Of a DNA stretch of 64,000 nucleotides, positions 9,147 to 18,302 are shown one piece after another; position 1 is the stretch's first letter, and each line of letters starts with the position of its first letter. The position numbers and the translations under genes are program-made. The notes below the pieces were generated by a model. The model saw only the letters and a program-made list of their open reading frames with translations, did not search any database and had not been told where the DNA came from. Origin of the DNA: 2-02-FULL-55-14 sp964534125 (GTDB lineage Bacteria; Bacteroidota; Ignavibacteria; UBA10030); contig CAZHOJ010000013.1 of assembly GCA_964534125.1 (NCBI GenBank), positions 1-64,000 of the forward strand, read 5' to 3'.

Positions 9147-10388
9147 TTACCGTCCGAGCTCGAGGGCGGCCAGAATGAAGGGGCCGACCCCCTTGAGATC
9201 GTTCGTGCGTTGCGGCTCGCCGATGTAATACTCGTAACTCCCGTCCCTGTAGGGATTACCGCCCAGTCCGGAGACTGAGCAGACGTGATGGAGGCTGACG
9301 AGTCCGTCGCCCTCTTCGGTCACGAATTCCTGGAGCATGCCATCAAATGCTTTCTGTGCGATGCCGATAGCTGCGCTGTCGAGGTATCCCTTCCGGACAC
9401 CCTTGGCCATGGCGTATGTGAACATCGCTGTGCATGATGCCTCCCGATAGTTCCCCTCCCGGCCTCCCTGGTCGAGCACCTGATACCATGTCCCGGTCGA
9501 CGGATCCTGGTATGGAATGACAGCGTCGATGAGTCGCTGCAGGACGGCGATGATCTCGTTCCGCTGTGGGTGGTCGTGCGGAAAGACATCGAGCACATCG
9601 ACAATGCCCATGGCGTACCAACCCATCGCCCGTCCCCAGAAGTTGGGTGAGCGGCCCGTCTCTTTGTCGGCCCATTGCTGTTGCCGGCTCTCGTCCCATC
9701 CGTGGTGCAGGAGCCCGGTCTTCGGGTCTCGCGTGCGGCGCTCGATCTCCAGTATCTGGAATGCTATGTCGTCATACGCGGCGCTGTCGCCGAAGGTCGC
9801 AGCATAGCGCGCATAGAAAGGTTCCGCCATGTAGATACCGTCAAGCCACATCTGGTACGGGTAGATCTTCTTGTGCCAGAATCCACCGCTGTTCGTACGG
9901 GGATGATGGCGGAGCTGCGTGCGGAGTGTCTCGACAGCTGCACGGTATTTCGGTTCTCCCGTCCTCTCGTAGAGGAAGAGCACCGGCCGCCCCGCATTGA
10001 TGTTGTCTATGTTGTATGAGAGAAGGTCGTAGGTGCGGATCGAACCATCCTCCTGGACGAACCGGTCGATGTTGTCCTGCAGATATCGGATATACTTTTC
10101 CTCGCCGATGGCGAATGAGACCTGCTTCAGGGCTTCCAGGACCAGGCCCTGTTCGTAGTCCCATCGTTCCGGTCTCCTGGAATCAGGATACGAGATCGAA
10201 TCAGGATTGCGGGCCATGAAGGCGTCTGCCATCCGGACCGACCATGCGTTGTCCGGGGGGGCCGGGACCTCCGAACGCGGTGTCCGTTCGCTGCAGGCCA
10301 TAAGCAGCGCCAGCAGCGCTATCGATATGAACGAAAGGATGTTCTGTCCTGCGGATGCAGGAGGAGTGATACGGTTGTCAGAAATCAT
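9147..10388 (-). CDS. GH105 unsaturated rhamnogalacturonyl hydrolase (lipoprotein)
   Basis: 413 residues. An N-terminal hydrophobic segment ends in a lipobox-like LLALLMACS, so it is probably a lipoprotein. Family GH105 (YteR/YesR type) features: WDYEQGLVLEAL with the first catalytic Asp, WLDGIYMAEPFYARYA with the second, and NFWGRAMGWYAMG. It hydrolyses the unsaturated galacturonyl residue from products of pectate or rhamnogalacturonan lyases. Its ATG lies within the last codons of the PorV-like gene (11-base overlap), indicating translational coupling. Product use: the released unsaturated uronate would feed KdgF and KduD encoded in the right half. Confidence 0.88.
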   Translation of the reverse strand: MISDNRITPPASAGQNILSFISIALLALLMACSERTPRSEVPAPPDNAWSVRMADAFMARNPDSISYPDSRRPERWDYEQGLVLEALKQVSFAIGEEKYIRYLQDNIDRFVQEDGSIRTYDLLSYNIDNINAGRPVLFLYERTGEPKYRAAVETLRTQLRHHPRTNSGGFWHKKIYPYQMWLDGIYMAEPFYARYAATFGDSAAYDDIAFQILEIERRTRDPKTGLLHHGWDESRQQQWADKETGRSPNFWGRAMGWYAMGIVDVLDVFPHDHPQRNEIIAVLQRLIDAVIPYQDPSTGTWYQVLDQGGREGNYREASCTAMFTYAMAKGVRKGYLDSAAIGIAQKAFDGMLQEFVTEEGDGLVSLHHVCSVSGLGGNPYRDGSYEYYIGEPQRTNDLKGVGPFILAALELGR

Positions 10389-11424
10389 AGCCGATGCTCA
10401 GTCTGTTGACGCCCTTGAAGTATGTGAAAGCAGAATATGAATAATCGAATCGGACCTTCTGGTCAAGGATATCCGGGGAAACGCCGACGCCTGCCGACCA
10501 GGAGGCGATGTCCCGGTTCGTTTGCAGACCACCCCGGAGGGTCAGCACGCGTCCGAATGTGTACGCGCATCCCACATTCGCCCGTTCCGAGTAGTAGTTC
10601 TGATGGAGAAAATCCGCGCTCACGATGAACTGGTGCCCGTCCACGGGCTCTCCGGCGATCAGTTCGATGGCGTCGACGGCGACGCCCAGCACGAATGTGA
10701 GCGGCAGGGTCTCTTCGATCTCCTCGCGTTTGACATCCGACGCAAAGTGCCGGATGGCCATTGCAAAGCTGAAGCTCCGGATCCCTGTGTGATACCGGAC
10801 GCCGGCATCGTACACGAACTTTGCGGCGTTGTTCTCCCTGGACTCTCCGGGCGAGAACGAGCTCGTCCCCAGCTGCTGGGCTGCATACCGGACGGTCCCG
10901 CCGATGGAGAACATGGGAGTGATCTGCCGTGAATACGAGAGGCCGATGGCATACGCGCCGACGTTGGACAGGGGGCCGTTGTCCTTGTACCCGAGCGGAT
11001 ACAGTCCCTGCTCTCCCGGGCCAAGAAGGGAGGTTCCGATGATGGTTCCGTAGTCGACGACCACCATGCTTGCCCCGAACGTCCCGAGGCCGCCTACGGT
11101 CATGGCGACACCTCCGAAGAGGTAGTCGATGTCCGCGATCCACTGCGTCAATCCGGCGATGGCAGTGATAGATGCGGACTGTTCGGCCAGGCCAGCGGGG
11201 TTATAGAACATGCTCTCAGCGCCCGTGCTGAGCGTGGTGTATGCGTCACCCATGCCGCTCGCGGCCGGAGAGACACTGACGGTCAGGAAGTTCATCGTAC
11301 TCTGGGCGAGCTTGTTCAGGCCGACCTGCCCGAGGAGGGTGCCTGTCAGGAGCAGGACCAGGGCGGACGACCGAAGCGCTCGCCACACGTGGACTGCCGT
11401 CGTATGCGTTCCGTTGCGTTCCAT
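10378..11424 (-). CDS. PorV/PorQ-like outer-membrane barrel protein
   Basis: 348 residues with a signal peptide and a beta-barrel pattern. The N-terminal MNFLTVSVSPAASGMGDAY followed by MFYNPAGLAE is the hallmark of the PorV/PorQ (UPF0164-like) family of FCB outer-membrane proteins, some of which shuttle T9SS cargo. It ends GYDF, typical of barrel C-termini. It overlaps the preceding companion gene by one base (TAATG). It forms the third member of a receptor-companion-barrel set mirrored at 33254-39436. Its role here, as anchor or shuttle for the companion protein, is inferred. Confidence 0.7.
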   Translation of the reverse strand: MERNGTHTTAVHVWRALRSSALVLLLTGTLLGQVGLNKLAQSTMNFLTVSVSPAASGMGDAYTTLSTGAESMFYNPAGLAEQSASITAIAGLTQWIADIDYLFGGVAMTVGGLGTFGASMVVVDYGTIIGTSLLGPGEQGLYPLGYKDNGPLSNVGAYAIGLSYSRQITPMFSIGGTVRYAAQQLGTSSFSPGESRENNAAKFVYDAGVRYHTGIRSFSFAMAIRHFASDVKREEIEETLPLTFVLGVAVDAIELIAGEPVDGHQFIVSADFLHQNYYSERANVGCAYTFGRVLTLRGGLQTNRDIASWSAGVGVSPDILDQKVRFDYSYSAFTYFKGVNRLSIGYDF

Positions 11425-13553
11425 TAGCGCACCACGAGGAATTTTTGGTAGACAAGTTCACCGCCCGGCTTCTCGAACACGGCGATATAGACGCCGCTGT
11501 TGATGATCTGCTGGCTGTCCGTCGTCATGTCCCAGGTGACGGAACCGGCCCGCACCGTGCTCGTATGTTCGAGCGTCCGGACGAGGTCGCCGTTCTCCGT
11601 GAAGATCCGGATGGTGACGGTCGATGGCAGGTTGAAGAAGATGATACCGCGCTGGTCTGTGAATCCGTAGCTGAGCAGATTCGGGTCGTTGATGTTGTAC
11701 GGATTGGGCGCAATGCGGATCTGCGACATGTCCTCGGTCGAGAATCGCGGCGGATTGATCCAGGACACGTTCGGGACGAACAATCGTGAGCTTGCGATGA
11801 GCATGCCGAGGGTTGTCGGGTCCGCGTTCGGGTCGTTCGCATCGATGCGGGCCAGGCTCTGGATGTAGTAGTAGTACTGTGCTCCCGAATACGCCGTCTG
11901 GTCCTTGAAGAAGTGCTGTGTGGCCTTGTCGGCTGCATCCGACTCGTAGATGATCTCATAGAATGAGGTATCCCGGTTGGATACACGCCTCATGATGCGA
12001 TGGCCGGCGAAATCGGGGCGTGCCTCGGCGGCGGCATTCTCCCATGTGATCTCAACGCCGTCGCCGTATCCTGTGATCTCGATCGAGGAGGGGGGAGGAG
12101 GCGCCTGCGGGATCTGGTACCCGTGGTCGAAATTCCATGTGGCCCTCCATGCCGACAGCATCACGGAATCGATGCCCATGCTGATCCATCTGTCCTTGCG
12201 TTTGTCCATCTCGGTCGCGTCCGCCGGAAATGCGAAGTTCGACGGGAGCCAGCCGGTGCTCGGGTCGGGCATTCCCGGAGGATCCGGCAGTGTGCCATCG
12301 AGCCAACTCTCCCCGACCCATTTGGCCGACTCGACTCCGATGCCAGCAACGCCGCTCGCATACGCGATCCGGAGCTTTTGTCCCGGTGCGAACGTGTATG
12401 GTCCGAACGAACAGTACCTCTTGGCGTTGTTGTTCTGGCTCGTTCCTCCGGGGTAATTGTAGAATGCGGCAGATCCCGTCTCGTCATTGTTCCCGGCATG
12501 GAACGTCCCCGGCCAGGTGTTGCTCATCGGGAAGATGGAGGCGAGGCCGCCGCGTATCGCCCAGTAGTTCTTGTTCCCGTACGGATCGTCCGAGGGATTG
12601 GGGAACTCCGTGCTTTTCCCGTGGTACGTGACCCGAGGTTGGAGGAGATCGTCGACGTCCTGCGATGGGTCCGTGTACGGAGCCTGGGATGCGTGGAGGA
12701 TCGCGTAATAGAAGAAGTTCGAGTTCGCAAGCCGACCGCCCTGCGAGGCAACGGGGGTTCCCATGTCATCGCCAGGCTTGTTCGGATCGTCCGCATGGTA
12801 CTCATAAAAGACCCGCATGGTATCACCGACCCTGCCGCCATAGTAGTGCATCCAGGTGTTGGTGATGAGCGATCGTTCGCCAGCCGGGATGGTCGGATTC
12901 AGGCCATACGAATCGTAGCGGTTTCCCGCTCCCTGCTGCATGGAGATGTAGAAATCGTGGAGCGTATCGGGTGAGGTATTGGTGAACTCGATGTCCGTGA
13001 TGATGTAGTCGTCGTTGAACGACTGGCTCCAGACGAGAATGCGGCGCCTGTAGTCCACGCCGAGGATGTTCTGGTTCGTCACCTCGGCGATCTGATCGTA
13101 TGTTCCTCCGGAGAACCTGGCCGGATCGACCGTTGCCACGTCCGTCAGGGCGACAGGAGTGCCATCCACCACCTGAGAAGGGTATCCGAACCGAAGGTAG
13201 TTCGTCAGCGGGACGATGACCTTCCCATTCGGGAGATAATCGTTCCTCGGGCCGTATACCGCGGCCCGATATGCGGTATCGAGCGGGCCTTTCCACCACG
13301 ATGTGGCCATCACGATGCCTGCTCCCGTGTAGCTGTCGTTCTCCTGCCCCCGGAAAGCCGCGATGTTGTAATCGTTCGGGAAGAATCCGGCGCGGAAATC
13401 GAACGATGCCTTATCGCCGTTGGCTGTGATGCCGCTCCAGATCCGGGCCAGGCGCGTCGCACCCGTTTCCGATTCAGGGACCTGAGCGGGCAGGCGAACC
13501 GAGCCTGCTGCGATCAGTCCGATGAATGCGACGATATGCAAGGTCCTGTTCAT
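11424..13553 (-). CDS. Large secreted companion of TonB receptor (unknown family)
   Basis: 709 residues from the chosen ATG at 13553, which has AGGA 7 bases upstream; an ATG 21 bases earlier has no ribosome site. It has a signal peptide, then a long beta-rich region with FNDDYIITDIEFTNTSPD and SFGPYTFAPGQKLRIAYA, and ends with a PNPYNI-type tail (about the last 85 residues) like a T9SS sorting domain. No enzyme motif is recognised. The protein at 36160-38379 shares the order and several motifs. Sitting directly after a TonB receptor, where SusD would be expected, it may serve as a surface glycan-binding partner; this is inference. Confidence 0.6.
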   Translation of the reverse strand: MNRTLHIVAFIGLIAAGSVRLPAQVPESETGATRLARIWSGITANGDKASFDFRAGFFPNDYNIAAFRGQENDSYTGAGIVMATSWWKGPLDTAYRAAVYGPRNDYLPNGKVIVPLTNYLRFGYPSQVVDGTPVALTDVATVDPARFSGGTYDQIAEVTNQNILGVDYRRRILVWSQSFNDDYIITDIEFTNTSPDTLHDFYISMQQGAGNRYDSYGLNPTIPAGERSLITNTWMHYYGGRVGDTMRVFYEYHADDPNKPGDDMGTPVASQGGRLANSNFFYYAILHASQAPYTDPSQDVDDLLQPRVTYHGKSTEFPNPSDDPYGNKNYWAIRGGLASIFPMSNTWPGTFHAGNNDETGSAAFYNYPGGTSQNNNAKRYCSFGPYTFAPGQKLRIAYASGVAGIGVESAKWVGESWLDGTLPDPPGMPDPSTGWLPSNFAFPADATEMDKRKDRWISMGIDSVMLSAWRATWNFDHGYQIPQAPPPPSSIEITGYGDGVEITWENAAAEARPDFAGHRIMRRVSNRDTSFYEIIYESDAADKATQHFFKDQTAYSGAQYYYYIQSLARIDANDPNADPTTLGMLIASSRLFVPNVSWINPPRFSTEDMSQIRIAPNPYNINDPNLLSYGFTDQRGIIFFNLPSTVTIRIFTENGDLVRTLEHTSTVRAGSVTWDMTTDSQQIINSGVYIAVFEKPGGELVYQKFLVVR

Positions 13554-13576
13554 TGTATGGTCCTGAGTGCTCATGG

Positions 13577-16500
13577 TCAGAAATCGATCCGTATGCCGAA
13601 CCAGATGTCGCGTGGCCGGCCGAAGAGGAAGAACGGATAGTTGGGATCGTTGATGTATGGTTTGTCCGCGCTCCGGAGCTCGCCCGGAGAATCGTTGCCG
13701 GCGATGTAGAGGCCCGGGTTCGCGGCTCGAAGCTGGTCGAACTCGGAGGATGCGTACATCGGCAGGCGCAGCGACGCCATGTACTTTTCACGGTCGCCAA
13801 CATCGCCATCGAAGGCGTATCCGCGGGAGAGCAGGTTCACCTTCAGATTGAGGACGTTCGAGACGTCGAGGAAGAACGTGAAGGATGTTCCGTAGATGGA
13901 GAACCGCTTGTTGAGCTTCAGGTCGAACATGGTGTAGTCCGGCCACTGCAGATTGGCGCTCACATGAGGGCGGCCGAGCGGGTTCCAGGTAAAGTAGCTG
14001 CCGGTCTTCCATTCCCCGAAGAGCGTCAGGGACCAGTCGTTCAGGAGGAGCGCAAGCAGGGCATCATCCTGGATGATCGATTTCGACCGGAACGTGATGT
14101 TCGCATTCACGGAGGGGAGAGGGAGTGTCCGTGATTCCTGCCCTGCATAGAGGCCTTCGCGGTCGTCATTGACCGTCAGGTCCGTGACCAGCTCCCGGCC
14201 TGTGAGCCCGGACTTCTTCAGCATGTAATTGAAGTTGATCCATCCTGTCAGCCACGAATTGTCGTTCTTGGTGAGATTCACCTCCAGCCCGCGGATGTCC
14301 TCATAGTTGTTGTTCGACCATCCATCGTAGTTCAGCGTTCCGTCCGCGCTTGCGTAGGTGATCTCTCCCTGCTGGCCCGTGACGTCCTTCGAATAGCCGG
14401 ATATCGTTATGATGTAGGAGTCGTAGAAATTGTACGCGACGCCAAGTTCGTACGAGACCGTCCGCGGCGGCTCGAGGTTGGGATTGGCCATATCGTACAG
14501 GCCGTTCTTCGTGTACCGGTACCGGTACATATACATCGAGTAGTACGGAGGGTTCGAACGGAAATGGCCGTAATTGAAGTAGAACTTCGAGTTCTCTGTG
14601 ACGGGGAATGCGATGCCGATCCGGGGACTGACCGTCGTGTAGTTCTTGACCGGCTGGAGGAATCCGGGATTGAGGCTGTCATACGCCTCCCACAGTTCCC
14701 AGACGAGCGAACGACCCGAGGCCAGGAGGGAGTACAGGGAAGTGTCAACATACACCGGCACGAAAGCCCCAAGGGCGAACGGATCGCCGGACGGCCACTT
14801 GCCGCCCCCTCCGTTGTAGTGGTCCATGCGCAGGCCGATGTTCGCGACGATGCCCTCGTACGAGATCTGGTCCTGCACGTAGATGCCCGTCTGGCTCGGC
14901 GTTCTCTGGAAGTTGAACTCGTACGTGTTGTATGCGTTGTTGTTCCACATCATCCAGAGGTTGTGGTCGATATCGATGAAGTTGTACTCGAATCCAGCTT
15001 TGAGAAAATGATGTTGTGTCAGCTGGCTGGCAATGGCCCCGCGCGCCTGGTACTGGTTCGTGCGGACGTTGGCGTGCAGATCGCCTTCCTTGCCGCGGAA
15101 CCGGCGCGGCACTCCGGGCAGTGCGTCATAGCTCGGATAGGCATAGGTCAGCGTGTCGGTCCCGAAGATACCGGTGACCCTGTGCGTCCCCCAGAGGTAC
15201 TTGCCGTACGGCATCTCGTCGACGACGAACGGCCCGAAGTGCGTGATCGCGGTGGTATTGCGGCTGAATCCTGTCGGTGAGCCGTCCCGGATCGAAAGCG
15301 TGTTCAGCGACAGCTCCCAGTAGGTCGATTCGCTGAGGATATGATTGATGCTGATGCCTCCCATGAGGGTGGTCTGGTAGTAGAGAGGCTGGAGCGGTGG
15401 ATCGTACCAGTAGATGGGGTCGCGTACGAACGACCGCATATTGTCGATCGGCATGAAGCCGCCGTAGTTTGCGGCGTTCGGGAAATCACCGTTCGGCGGA
15501 ACGATGGGGCTGACCCCGATCTGCCGTTTCCAGAGTCCGTTGAGCGTGACCGTGAGGTCCTCGCGCGGCGTGGAACGCAGCGTCAGGAATGTCGTGTGCA
15601 GGTCTTCCTTCGGCCGTGTCACCGGCATCACGTAGTGCCGTTCGAGTGTGCTGTGCGACAGGTAGAAGGTGGCGTTCCCGAGCATCTCGCTCACGAAAGG
15701 GAGGGGGCCCCCGAAGCCGCCGTCGAAGTTCCTGTCGATCCCCCCTTCCTTTCCGGCATGCTCGGCGAACAATTTCTTCTGTTCCTCAGAGACCATATAC
15801 CCGAGCTTCGCAAGACCTTCATAGTCCGGGATGACCGTGTGCAGCCAGGCAGCGAGCAGGTACAGGTCCAGCGGAGTAGCCTGCTCCTCGGGTGCCTTGC
15901 CGATATTGAACTGCTGAGCAAGGTCGTTCCACCCGGGAAAGGAGTAGTGCTGTTCCAGCGCATACGGATCGTTCGCCCACGCTGTGGCCGTGCCGACGAA
16001 GGCGACATCGGGATCGAGATATGGCTGGAGCTGCTGGTTCTTCGTGTCGTACAATGAGGGGCCGAAGCGCTTCGTCGTGAAGCTGTTGCGCGAAAAGGAG
16101 AACGTTCCATGATAACCGTCGCGAGAACCGGCCTTCGTGGTGACATTGATGAGGCCCGAACGGAAGTTCCCGTACTCGGCATTGAAACCGCCAGAGAGCA
16201 GCGAGACCTGGTCTATGGCGCTCAGGGGGATGCTCGTCTCTGCATTCCCGACGATGGCGTTATTGTACCCGATGCCGTTGATCATCGTACCGGTCTGATC
16301 CGCCGAACCGCCCCGGATGGCCAGAAAATCGTTGTCGGTCGATGCGCCAGGAAGCTTCTGCAGGAATGCGTTGATCTCACGGATGCCCGCTGCATCGACG
16401 ATCTGCTCATCCGTGACGACGGTCTGGGTGTTCGAGACCTCTTTATGCAGCTCATTTCGTTCTGCCGTCACCACCATCTCCTGCATCTCGATCTCGGTCG

Positions 16501-16852
16501 GAGCAAGGGCCGGTTCCAGCGTCGTGGTGCGGTCCGAGGAGACCATCACTTCGCGGATGACGAGCGTGGTGTAGCCGAGCATGGAGACCCGGATGTCGTA
16601 TGTCCCTACCGGCACGGCGATGATGGAGAAGAAGCCCTCCGGATCCGTCGATGCGCCGAGAGGCGTTCCAACAAGCAGCACGTTGGCGCCCATGAGGGGT
16701 TCGCCCGTCTGGCTGTCGGTCACGGTCCCGAGGATCCTGCTCCGGACCTGTGCGTCTGCCGTCCCCTGCATGAAGGTTGACATGAGCATGACGGCACAGG
16801 CCGCAGCACGTAGGCTCCGGGCGCAGGAATGTTCGATGGTACGCGTTCTCAT
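13577..16852 (-). CDS. TonB-dependent receptor (SusC-like, carboxypeptidase-regulatory N-domain)
   Basis: 1091 residues: signal peptide about 1-35, carboxypeptidase-regulatory-like domain about 38-120 (GTVTDSQTGEPLMGANVLL), plug about 130-260 (FLAIRGGSADQTGTMINGIG and GFNAEYGNFRSGLINVTT), then a 22-strand-type barrel ending in WFGIRIDF. It imports large ligands across the outer membrane using TonB energy. Its position among pectin lyases and GH28 suggests oligogalacturonides. GGGGAGA precedes the ATG. No SusD follows; the companion gene begins about 20 bases downstream. Confidence 0.92.
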   Translation of the reverse strand: MRTRTIEHSCARSLRAAACAVMLMSTFMQGTADAQVRSRILGTVTDSQTGEPLMGANVLLVGTPLGASTDPEGFFSIIAVPVGTYDIRVSMLGYTTLVIREVMVSSDRTTTLEPALAPTEIEMQEMVVTAERNELHKEVSNTQTVVTDEQIVDAAGIREINAFLQKLPGASTDNDFLAIRGGSADQTGTMINGIGYNNAIVGNAETSIPLSAIDQVSLLSGGFNAEYGNFRSGLINVTTKAGSRDGYHGTFSFSRNSFTTKRFGPSLYDTKNQQLQPYLDPDVAFVGTATAWANDPYALEQHYSFPGWNDLAQQFNIGKAPEEQATPLDLYLLAAWLHTVIPDYEGLAKLGYMVSEEQKKLFAEHAGKEGGIDRNFDGGFGGPLPFVSEMLGNATFYLSHSTLERHYVMPVTRPKEDLHTTFLTLRSTPREDLTVTLNGLWKRQIGVSPIVPPNGDFPNAANYGGFMPIDNMRSFVRDPIYWYDPPLQPLYYQTTLMGGISINHILSESTYWELSLNTLSIRDGSPTGFSRNTTAITHFGPFVVDEMPYGKYLWGTHRVTGIFGTDTLTYAYPSYDALPGVPRRFRGKEGDLHANVRTNQYQARGAIASQLTQHHFLKAGFEYNFIDIDHNLWMMWNNNAYNTYEFNFQRTPSQTGIYVQDQISYEGIVANIGLRMDHYNGGGGKWPSGDPFALGAFVPVYVDTSLYSLLASGRSLVWELWEAYDSLNPGFLQPVKNYTTVSPRIGIAFPVTENSKFYFNYGHFRSNPPYYSMYMYRYRYTKNGLYDMANPNLEPPRTVSYELGVAYNFYDSYIITISGYSKDVTGQQGEITYASADGTLNYDGWSNNNYEDIRGLEVNLTKNDNSWLTGWINFNYMLKKSGLTGRELVTDLTVNDDREGLYAGQESRTLPLPSVNANITFRSKSIIQDDALLALLLNDWSLTLFGEWKTGSYFTWNPLGRPHVSANLQWPDYTMFDLKLNKRFSIYGTSFTFFLDVSNVLNLKVNLLSRGYAFDGDVGDREKYMASLRLPMYASSEFDQLRAANPGLYIAGNDSPGELRSADKPYINDPNYPFFLFGRPRDIWFGIRIDF

Positions 16853-16883
16853 ACGTATCTCCCCAGGTCGGCTTCAGTTGCTA

Positions 16884-18302
16884 CTACTTGTGCAGCAGGT
16901 CCTGCAGCGTTACCTCCTGACCATTCATGCGGACGTTCCGGAAGGACGCAGCGCCGAGATGCTCCACGACGTTCCCCTCGCTCACGTTGTCGAAGGTGCA
17001 GTCCTCGAGGTGTATCCCTTCGGCCGGACTGTTCTCATAGGCCCGTATCCAGACGCCGTAGCGGCTCTTTTTGCTGGTGACGTTGGACATGGAAACGGTC
17101 CGGACGCTTGGGATGAACGCCCCGTCCGCCCCCTCTTCGTAATGAAAATTGATCTTGAGGACGGCTTCCGCCACCTCTCCCACAGTCACGTCCCTGAAGA
17201 ACACGTTCTCGACAAAGCCGCCCCTGACGGCATTCGTCTTGATGCGGAGGGCCCGGTCAAGGTTCGGGCTGTCCATGGTGCACCGTTCGGCAAAGACGTT
17301 CCGGACCCCGCCGCTCATCTCGCTGCCGATGACCACGCCGCCGTGGCCATCCCGCATCGTGCAGTCCTGGACGATGATGTTCTCGCTGGGGACATTGATC
17401 CGCCGCCCGTCCGCGTTCCGGCCGGATTTGATGGCGATGCAGTCGTCTCCCGTGTCGAAGAAACATCCTTTGATGAGCACGTCGCTGCTCGACTCAGGGT
17501 CGCAGCCATCGTTGTTCGGTCCATGACCCTGCACAGTGACATCGATGAACGAGAGATTCGTACTGAGGACGGGGTGAAGGAACCACATCGGTGAGTCTCT
17601 GAAGGTGACACCCTGGACCAGGATGTTCGTGCATCGGTAGGGCTGGAAGAAGTTGGGCCGGAGATAGGAGCCTTCTCCGAACACCCTGTCCGCGACGGGA
17701 ACGCCCGCCTCAGCCATGTCGAACAATTTCTTCCGGCCGGCCTTCTGGTTCGGCATTCCTTCGGTCCATCCGTACTGCGGCTTGCCGTTCCATGACCACC
17801 AGTTGTCGTTCGCACCCTGACCGTCGAGGATCCCTTCGCCCGTGATTGCGATGTTCGTTTGCTCGAAGGCGTAGAGAAGAGGGGAGTAGTTCATGCACTC
17901 GACCCCTTCCCATCTCGTGAGAACCAGGGGAAGATAATCGGCCGGGTTGGTGCTGAAGAGGATCACGGCTTCTTTCCCGACCACCAGGTTGACATTCGAC
18001 CGGAGATGAATTGCCCCGGTCAGGTATCGCCCCGGAGGAACGACGACCCTGCCGCCCCCCGCTGCGTTGCAGGAGTCGATGGCCCTCCGGAAGGCCTGCG
18101 TGCAGTCTGTCGTCCCGTCCCCTACGGCCCCGAAATCGAGGATCGAGAGAGAGCGGTCGGGGAAGGTCGGGGGTGTGATGCGCTGGAGGAGCCCTGGAAG
18201 GTCCTGCCATCCGGTGACCTGTATCGGACCCTGGGAACATGCCAGGCCGGTGAGTGCAAGCAGACCTCCGAATATCCGGGGTATCCGTCGAGTGATGTTC
18301 AT
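16884..18302 (-). CDS. GH28 polygalacturonase-family hydrolase
   Basis: 472 residues with a lipoprotein-like signal (LTGLACSQ). GH28 catalytic motifs are in order: NDGCDPESS, DTGDDCIAIKSG, GHGGVVIGSE and RALRIKTN, giving the three acidic residues, the His and the Arg/Lys pair. The right-handed beta-helix enzyme hydrolyses alpha-1,4-galacturonosyl or rhamnogalacturonan linkages, and the lipoprotein form suggests an exo-acting cell-associated enzyme. ATGA overlap with the PL1 gene upstream (18299-18302) indicates coupling. No sorting tail is present. Confidence 0.92.
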   Translation of the reverse strand: MNITRRIPRIFGGLLALTGLACSQGPIQVTGWQDLPGLLQRITPPTFPDRSLSILDFGAVGDGTTDCTQAFRRAIDSCNAAGGGRVVVPPGRYLTGAIHLRSNVNLVVGKEAVILFSTNPADYLPLVLTRWEGVECMNYSPLLYAFEQTNIAITGEGILDGQGANDNWWSWNGKPQYGWTEGMPNQKAGRKKLFDMAEAGVPVADRVFGEGSYLRPNFFQPYRCTNILVQGVTFRDSPMWFLHPVLSTNLSFIDVTVQGHGPNNDGCDPESSSDVLIKGCFFDTGDDCIAIKSGRNADGRRINVPSENIIVQDCTMRDGHGGVVIGSEMSGGVRNVFAERCTMDSPNLDRALRIKTNAVRGGFVENVFFRDVTVGEVAEAVLKINFHYEEGADGAFIPSVRTVSMSNVTSKKSRYGVWIRAYENSPAEGIHLEDCTFDNVSEGNVVEHLGAASFRNVRMNGQEVTLQDLLHK